The notes beneath the pieces are model-generated. The model searched no databases, was not told the origin of the DNA, and was given only the letters and a program-made list of their open reading frames with translations. The translations under genes were made by a program, and so were the position numbers. Of a stretch of 64,000 nt of DNA, positions 56,935 to 64,000 are shown in pieces. Each line of letters starts with the position of its first letter. Position 1 is the first letter of the stretch. Source of the stretch: Favolaschia claudopus (Eukaryota > Basidiomycota > Agaricomycetes > Agaricales > Mycenaceae); assembly GCA_037176885.1 (NCBI GenBank), contig JAWWNJ010000048.1, forward strand, positions 186,001 to 250,000. The letters are read 5' to 3'.

Positions 56935-57319
56935 AGATGCGAGGTCAGTTGTTTTATAGCGGGAAGGATTACCTGCTTCTCGCTTTGTATGGTCGTATCA
57001 TTGCCTCGAATTCGTTCATAATTCGCAAAAGGAAATACACGACGCGATCACGTGATCGCGATGAGTCGCGTCCGTTTCTCTTAGCTCGAAAATACTGCCT
57101 CGAATGAGGGTTGAATGGAACTCATGGATGTCAAGTTCATTGTAGCCCAATCGAAAGTTATCGATGAGCTCTATCGACGCAATTCTCGTCACAGCCTCAT
57201 TCGCACCTTTTCCGTTTATGAACTTGCAAAATGCTGGAACATGAAAGTCTCAGCTCCGAAAATTCCATTCAAGGGTGAAAAACATAATTTAACAATATCC
57301 AGGACAAAGTCTTACTACT
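56935..57319. other. intergenic, with an 18-bp CACGTG palindrome
   Basis: No gene is recognised. CGCGATCACGTGATCGCG at 57043-57060 is a perfect palindrome similar to the one at 15038-15059. Confidence 0.5.
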
Positions 57320-60300
57320 CTACCCAACACAAAGATTCTCCCCAACATCCAAGTTCGAGCACGCCGAGTTGATTTGCGGATTCAAGGTATTCAATCGCGC
57401 CTGCGTCACACCCTGCGACTTGACAATAGTCGCGCATGAGTCCCCGGAAACCACCGTATACACCTTCCCGCATGCATTTCCTCCCCCTCCGACACAATAC
57501 GCCAAATCAAGCTGGATATTCGTACACGCCGTGTTGATCTCGGGATTCCAGCGCAGGAAATCCGCCAAGGCGATGTGTGCACTAGAGTCCATAGCGGAGC
57601 AGGTGTCGCCTGAGACGACGGTATGATATGAGGTACAGTTGCCCAGAGAGCCGGAAGCGAGGTTAGACGGGGGGCCGGTTGGTGTGGTTGCGTTGCTCGA
57701 GGCGACGCAGTATGCCTCCGCGAGTGCTAAATTGGTGCAGCCAGAGTTGATTTCAGGATTCATCGCGATAAATTGAGAGAGGGTAAGGTGGAATTTGCTC
57801 TCGATACTCGCGCAGCCGTCGCCTGAGACGACCGTGTAGTATTCGGTACAGCCTTCCGTGATCGTCCCCGGCGCGACATTCGCAGGCGGCCCACCGGACG
57901 TGCTATTGCTCGACGCGACGCAATACGCCTCTGCCAACGCGAGGTTCGTGCACCCCGAATTGATTTCGGGGTTCATAGCGATGAATTGGGATAACGTCAA
58001 GTTGAACTTGCTTTCAATACTCGCACACCCATCCCCCCAAACCACGGTATAATATTGGGTGCATCCCTCTGTAATAGTGCCTGGCGCGACGTTTCCTGGT
58101 AGACCAGTCGGGGTGGAGGTGTCGGGCGGGAAGATGGAGAAGACGCAATACGCCAGTCCGAGTACGATGTTCGTGCATTGGGCGTTGATCCCGGGGTTCA
58201 AGGACTTGAACGTTGAGTCGTCGATGAAGAACTTCGACTCGACGCCGGGGCAGGTGTCGCCTGACACGATGGTGTAGTACTGGGCGCAGTGGGCGGTGGT
58301 GACGTTCGGCGCGACGTTCGACGGGACGAGGGCGGTGGCGAGGGTGTAGTTTCCTCGAGGGAATACGACACAGAGGGCGGTGTTTGGTGTTAATGGTGGA
58401 GGGGATGATGCGAGCTGGGGGTTCCAGACCGCGAGTTCGGTGGAGTTAAGGCCGGTGGTATTGCTGATTGTGGATATGGTATCGCCAGACTGCAACAAAT
58501 AATTTAATTAGAAATTCGCGTTACTTGGATTAAATTATTGTTGACTTACTGCGACATTGTAATAATACCCACAGCCCACAGTCCTTGTCCCCGGCGCGAC
58601 GTTCGTCGGAACAGGAACCCCCGCGGCTGTAAGCACTTGAGTTTGCATTACGGGCGTATACGACGCCGATGGGATGGGATACTGAAAGATCGAGGCGCTC
58701 GTGTAGTTGGTAGTGGGAAGTGGGGCGGCAGAGGTCGACGTGAAAGGAGGGTATGGAGCAACGCAGTAGTAGTAGTCGAGCCAGAGGTTGGTGCAGTTGG
58801 CGTCGATTTCTATGCAAGGAACAAATTTTATTTTCGCGAGAATCGAATATTGATTGGTGCGTACCAGGATTCAAAGTGAGAAAATCAGGTAGGGAGATGC
58901 TGTTCGCTAAAACGACCGTATTGCAGATGTCACCTTGTTGGACTTGATAATATTTCCCGCAGTTGCTTGTCGTTCCTTGTACAGTGGGGGTCGGAATCGG
59001 CGCGAACGTCGTTGGGGTACCCGAGGGATTGTTGGATGTTGAGACGCCGACCTGAAATTAATATTGAGTCATAATCGATTCCCATTGCTGGTACGAGAAT
59101 TTGAAAGGGAAACATACATCCGGAAACCCTCCATTCGGCGTCAAACAAATCGTCTGCCCCATCTTCGCTGATAAAAGCTGACAGTACGTCCCCAAATCAG
59201 GATTAAACGACTGCAGTTGCGTGCTCGTAATCTGCGTCCCCGTGATCGACTTAGAGTTCGCGGCAATGCTATCGCAAGTATCATTCGCCGCGACCTGATA
59301 AGTCTGACACGGTTTGAATAAACAGAGTTTGATTCCTGCTGCGATGGAACAGTCGGATGAGCCGACGAGGAAGGGATTGGCTGAGAGGATGCAATAGACG
59401 GTCAGGCTGTTGGTTTGAGCGAGAGCGGAGCAGGTTGTGTTGGATGGAATTGTGATGTTGCGTCCGGCGACTGCGCAGTCGGCGCCCGGGTTGGTGGAAG
59501 GAGGGGTGCCGAAGGGTGGGGTGGTGATTGGGGTTGAGCTGGCGGCGGAAACGTTGTATGAGGAGAATTCACTGGGTTATTGAGTTTTGATTAGTATATC
59601 TGTGGCGCTAACGGGAGTGATCGTACCTTCCGCACTGAGTGATAGCGGACGAAAGCAACTGAGCTACTGGAATAGAATAGGTCACTGGGTTTGAGAGCGT
59701 CGCATTCAACGTCTTCAGAGTGCAGAATGTGCACAGTTGGTTGGTGGGAAGCGAAAGCAAGCCACCGGTGGAGTTAAAGGACGCCAGCATGGGCTCACAG
59801 AATTTGCCTGAGGTGGGATCTTGCAGACATTGAACGGTGTAGGGGCCGGCGATTGTGTCGACTGCCAAAGACGGAAGGTACGAGACGTTGTTGGACCCGG
59901 ATATGCCGAAGTTTTTGCACGCTGAGACGACATTTGCACGGTAGGTTGCGAGTGACGCGGCGCAGGAGGAGGTGCAGATGGTGGGGAGGTCATTTATGAG
60001 GAGGTATGGATACGAGCTGATAAATTGATTCAATGAGCGATGAGTATTCAACTAATCAGGATTTTTTCGAGAGAGAAACGAACCTCATTAGCGGAACAGT
60101 GGAGTTGCATGCAACAGTAGCTGTCAGAGCAGCAGCGCAAGCGGAAGAAGGCGCCGGAGACGTAGGAAGACTGTCCGTAGTGTAGATTTGAAATGAACTC
60201 GTCGAGCCATCCGCGAAGCCGCCGCTGCTGTTGGATGCCGCGTCCACAGCAGGTCGGAGACTCAGAGCCATGTCCGCTATGAGTGGCTCTGGGTGCACGG

Positions 60301-60469
60301 GCATAACGCCGTCACTGCCATTTCCGCGCGAAGCTGCTAGCTGTTGGAGGAGCGCTTCATGGAACGCTTTATCCTGCGCTGATTTGATGTGGTTTATCGC
60401 TTTGTGGAACCGGTTCGACACCGCGGTGTGCGAGAGCAGTAGCGGGACGAGGAAAGAGAGTCCGTGCAT
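57320..60469 (-). CDS. secreted protein with eight LysM domains
   Basis: The ATG at 60469 opens a signal peptide (MHGLSFLVPLLLSHTAVS). After a Ser/Ala-rich N-terminal region and a Cys-containing region (CTSSCAASLATYRANVVSAC) come eight LysM-type units of the fungal Cys-rich form. Examples of their starts are CQTYQVAANDTCDSIA, CGKYYQVQQGDICNTV, CGYYYNVASGDTISTI, CAQYYTIVSGDTCPGV, CTQYYTVVWGDGCASI, CTEYYTVVSGDGCASI, CTSYHTVVSGDTCSAM and CGKVYTVVSGDSCATI. Units 5 and 6 are nearly identical, a recent internal duplication. LysM binds chitin or related N-acetylglucosamine polymers. There is no catalytic domain. It is divergent from the chitinase at 62043. It could protect or sequester chitin, or work with the chitinase. 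Confidence 0.9.
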
Positions 60470-62042
60470 GATGAGCAGGGAAGAATCCTGGAGAGAAAAG
60501 TTTTGAAGCCGAACTATATGTGAATGATCTTTTGCCCGAGGTAGCAAGGATTCGATGTGAGGTGAATATCAAACCCCGTCTATTGTTGGAATGCCCAGAC
60601 CGAGTATAACGGGGCGAGATGTAGGACCTTTGGCACCACCATGGCACCCAAACCTTGAAGAGTCAAATGATTGAGTTCTTTTCATTGGCTTTCTTTCTGG
60701 CATTTCAAACGGTTCCTGCCGGGGATCCGAGTACGACGGTAGCAGACCAGACAGCTGGTGAGTAGGCAGGGTGGTTCACGGCAAGTTCACGGTAGGAGGA
60801 GAAAAGATCGGAGTCGCCGTTGCATGACAGGCGGAGATAGCCGATTTTTTTCCTCCGGCGACCAAATTGGATACCGGGAAATCGTGTGGCCTGTTTCATT
60901 TTGTTGCCGTGGCTAAAAATTCAAAGATTCGAAGGATAAGAACACCCGTCGAGATAAGCTGGGCAAGTTGTAGAGGCACAGAAACTCAATTCTTTGTTCA
61001 AGAAGCGATTGGCCGAGTTTAGGGCTCGGCGTTTGTCTGAGTTGATGATCGATGGCCAGAGCGTTCCGATCAAACTTGCGTTTGGTCAGGAAAGCAAATT
61101 CAGAAGGTGATGATCCATTTTATGAGCTCGAATGAGGTGAATTGTTCCAGAGGATCACATAGCTCCTTGTATAGTTCCCCGGAACTCTGATGGATAACGG
61201 GAGCTGAATTCAATTCGCCCAGAATATTAATCATTCGCAACCACTGGCACTTTGACAAACAAATAGTCAGCGAATTTGCGTCTATTGGTATATGTGACTT
61301 GCCTGGGCCGCTACGCTGTTAACGATATCGGAACCGAATAGGAAGTCAAAGTACTGCCAGGGACATCTGGATTCTGTACCCAACAAAAGCGGGGTGTGGC
61401 TATACTGAAATGAATTCAATGTTTTCGTTTGGTTTTCTTGGCTTTCGGGTTTCAATTGAGGACGGTCGGGGATCCGAGACATTGATAGCATTGTGACAGT
61501 GGGCCCGAGTAGGCGCAAGGTAAGGAGAGAAGACAAACATTGCCGGCGTTGATCACGAAACTTGCCGACTTGCCGATGCCGCTGTTAAGCCGTTGGTTGC
61601 CGGAGCTCGCCGGTAAAATCAGATATTGAAATTGATCGCAATCAATCTCTCTCTTTCCCACCACCACTGTCGACAGGACCTGCTTCGACTGACTCGCGTC
61701 CTACCGTTCACATGGCATCCCAAGTCTCCGGTACTTAATCCGGTCACCGACGGATTACTCGCGCACTCTTTTCTTCGCACAACTTGAATATCCGACTTTA
61801 TTTTTGGGACAATTCAGAAGAATACAGCCCTCAGCAGTGCGACGAGTACGGATGTACTGCGGTAGGTTGCCATCTCGCTGATGGGATGTCCTGGAATGGT
61901 CGTGAAAATCTCCCGTTTGATTGCAGAAGGCCCGTATATATAACCATGCCAAGGTGTCGCTCTAATCCAGTCGATATTTTGGTCCTTCCTCTTGCTGGAA
62001 GCAGCTCGAAGTAAGAGGATTGATATTGATATAAGTATCGAC
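60470..62042. promoter_or_regulatory. shared 1.57-kb region between divergent LysM and chitinase genes
   Basis: No gene is seen. Two direct, diverged copies of a block of about 130 bases occur near 60690-60830 and 61425-61560; each has GGGGATCCGAG, a CGAGTAGG or GTGAGTAGG motif and AAGGTAAGGAG- or CGGTAGGAGGAG-like sequence. TATATATAA at 61935-61943 lies about 100 bases before the chitinase ATG and may be its TATA box. Confidence 0.45.
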
Positions 62043-64000
62043 ATGCTACCCTCTACAGCCCTTTGGTTTCTGGGTGAGTCCTGACTGTCATCGCTACTGA
62101 ATCGGTCTAATACTTCGTACCAGCCGTCTTTCTCATCACCCGCGCGCATGCTCAATCCAACTCATCAACACTTCCCGTAGGGTCGTGTACACCAACGATT
62201 CCTTGCAGTAACGGCGCTTGCTGCAATGGCGACTCGGGATTCTGCGGGTAAGCGTGATTTCTTCCCCTTTGCCCTTTTGCTCATTTTTTTTGTATTTTGT
62301 CAGCTTCGGGCAAGCGTTCTGCAAACAAGTCTCCGAAGGCGGACCGTGCACGTCCAATTGCGACGCTCTCGCTGAGTGCGGGCCCAACGCAGCGCCCACA
62401 AATGTACGCACGTATATAATTCACGCTTTCCCGTTGTGTTCATCCTGTCTCGATACCACAGTTCACTTGTCCTCTAAACGTTTGCTGTTCGCAAGTACGT
62501 GTTTCTTCTGTCTGCACAAGCCATGTTAGCTGATGTCCATTAATAGTTCGGGTTTTGCGGCACTACCGAAGGTACGTATCGCAATCCATGCATTCGTTCC
62601 TTCTAATTGTCTCCATGTCTTGATTGTTATTAACTCGTTTACTTTTGATTGAAAGAATTCTGCGGCACCGGATGTCAATCCAACTGCAGCCCTCCCGGCC
62701 CTGCATCTTGCGGCCCTGAACAGCAAAGCGCCCTCCATAGACGAATTGGGTATTACGAGGTACGGCCGGCTTTCCCTTAAGATTCGTCAACATTGAATGA
62801 ACTCGCGGTGTCGTAGGGATGGGCTGCGTCTCGTTCCTGCTCATACACACCTGAGATGATCTCCGCTGATACTCTCACTCACAGTGAGTAATTCTCCTTC
62901 TTTTCTTTAGATTCTTTCTCTTCCAATCGACTGACCTTACCCCGCTCCAGTCAACTTCGCATTTGCACTCATCTCCGACTCATTCACGATCACCGAAATG
63001 TCTCCAGGCGACGCAGTGCTCTGGACCCGGACAACAGCATTAAAGAAGAACAATGTCGCGCTGAAGGTGTTTCTTTCGATTGGGGGCTGGAGTTTCAATG
63101 ATCCTGTGAGTCAATCTTCATAGCCTTTTTCTTCGCATTCCTTTCTCGTGATTCTCCATTGCGTTTTTGAACGGGAACTGACTTCGACTGTATTTTGTTT
63201 TAGCCCACCTCACAAATTTTCAGTCAACTCGTGGGCAGCGACGCGAATACTGCGACGTTTATCGCAAGCGCTTTGAATACGTTGCAGGCGTATGGATTTG
63301 ATGGGATTGGTATGCCTTTCCGTTACACTTTCTCCTGAAGACCTGAATTCGTGTATAGATGTGGATTGGGAATATCCAGCCGCCTTCGATCGCGGCGGTT
63401 CTCCTGCCGATAAAGTACGTGTTTGTTCTGAGCTGCTCCACCGAGAGTAACCCTCCTCCAAGACAAACTATGTGACGTTCATGTCGAAAGTCAAAGCGGC
63501 CTTCGGGCCGAGAAATTATGGGCTTACTTTCACTGCTCCGTCGTCCTATTGGTGGGTGTGCCCTGCTTTCATCGTTCCTCCCCAGAAATGAAAGGAACAA
63601 GCTGATGATGAGATTAGGTACCTTCAGCACTTCGACCTGCCTGGACTCATGCAATATGCAGACTGGGTAAACGTGATGACGTATGATTTACACGGAGTAC
63701 GTCGAATGCATTTCCTCCTCAGAAATCCTCGTGAACGAACGGCTTTGCTTTAGACCTGGGATGGAGTCGATCCGTACATCGGATCGATTGTCCTCGCTCA
63801 TACGAATCTGTGGGTCATACGACATATATCGCTCTCCGTATCAAGCTAATTCCTATCAACCTTGTTCGTAGAACCGAGATCCAAGACACCCTCTCTCTTT
63901 TCAACAACGTCGGCATCGACCCCAGTAAGATCGTCCTCGGGATCGGGTTCTACGGACGATCGTTCCAACTGGCTGATTCGGGATGCACCTCGCCTGGATG
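62043..64000 (+). CDS. GH18 chitinase with chitin-binding (CBM18) domains, 3' partial
   Basis: The ATG at 62043 starts a signal peptide across the first intron (MLPSTALWFL, AVFLITRAHAQ). Two Cys-rich units follow: CSNGACCNGDSGFCGFGQAF and CPLNVCCSQFGFCGTTEEFC with GCQSNC, the chitin-binding type 1 (hevein-like) pattern. The GH18 barrel starts RIGYYEGWAASRSCSYTPEM. It has LKVFLSIGGWSFND and the catalytic DxxDxDWEYP motif (FDGIDVDWEYPAAFD), then VNVMTYDLHGTWDG and ILGIGFYGRSFQLA-like sequence at the edge. It runs off the window. The CBM18-GH18 layout is that of fungal subgroup C chitinases, related to the chitinase chain of yeast killer toxins. That group is often found beside LysM genes, as here. 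Confidence 0.92.

Noticed and set aside
1..64000. tRNA, rRNA, CRISPR arrays, bacterial operons
   Set aside because: None was seen. The only Pol III-like signal is the partial A/B-box pair in the insert at 49239-49441, which does not fold into a full tRNA as far as I can see.

Overview
The window is nuclear DNA of a basidiomycete fungus, almost certainly an Agaricomycete with wood- or litter-decay ability. Genes are split by many short introns of about 50 bases with GT..AG borders. The gene set includes a class II (manganese) peroxidase, DUF6699 and DUF6593 proteins, an agaricomycete-type NACHT/NLR protein, a multi-LysM protein and a GH18 chitinase.

Layout. A secreted GH47 mannosidase (681-3360) and a dynamin-like GTPase (4042-6903), both +, are followed by a mobile block (about 7.2-22 kb). 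The backbone of this block is a 5'-truncated non-LTR retrotransposon on the - strand. It is interrupted by an 11.04-kb DNA element (8244-19283) with imperfect terminal inverted repeats. The element is flanked by a 7-base direct repeat (CATAATT), and removing it with one repeat copy rejoins the retrotransposon reading frame exactly. It carries an integrase/DDE-type recombinase gene, a small cytochrome-b5-like (MAPR/Dap1-like) gene and three intron-rich genes I cannot assign. It also has mirrored subterminal palindromes and an internal repeat array. I regard it as the most interesting object in the window.

From 22 to 28 kb and again at 38.8-42 kb lie three copies of a duplicated segment, each with a predicted C2H2-type zinc-finger gene on the - strand and a conserved promoter. 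Between the copies are a DUF6699 gene, an uncharacterised gene, a short-chain dehydrogenase, a short manganese peroxidase and a 356-bp MITE with 30-bp TIRs and an 8-bp target duplication. From 44 to 52 kb lie a zinc-finger gene cut by a nonsense codon, a DUF6593 gene, a MYND zinc-finger gene broken by a small SINE-like insertion with a poly-C tail, and a secreted CE2-like SGNH esterase with a relic of its 3' end nearby.

From 52.6 kb to the end lie an NLR-like NACHT gene, a 1.0-kb foldback element, a secreted protein with eight LysM domains, and, divergently transcribed from it, a chitinase with chitin-binding domains that runs off the window. Secreted carbohydrate-active proteins (GH47, CE2-like, LysM, GH18) and the peroxidase suggest extracellular degradation and cell-wall interaction. 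No rRNA, tRNA or CRISPR was seen. Splice sites were inferred by eye, so exon borders inside genes are approximate unless stated.
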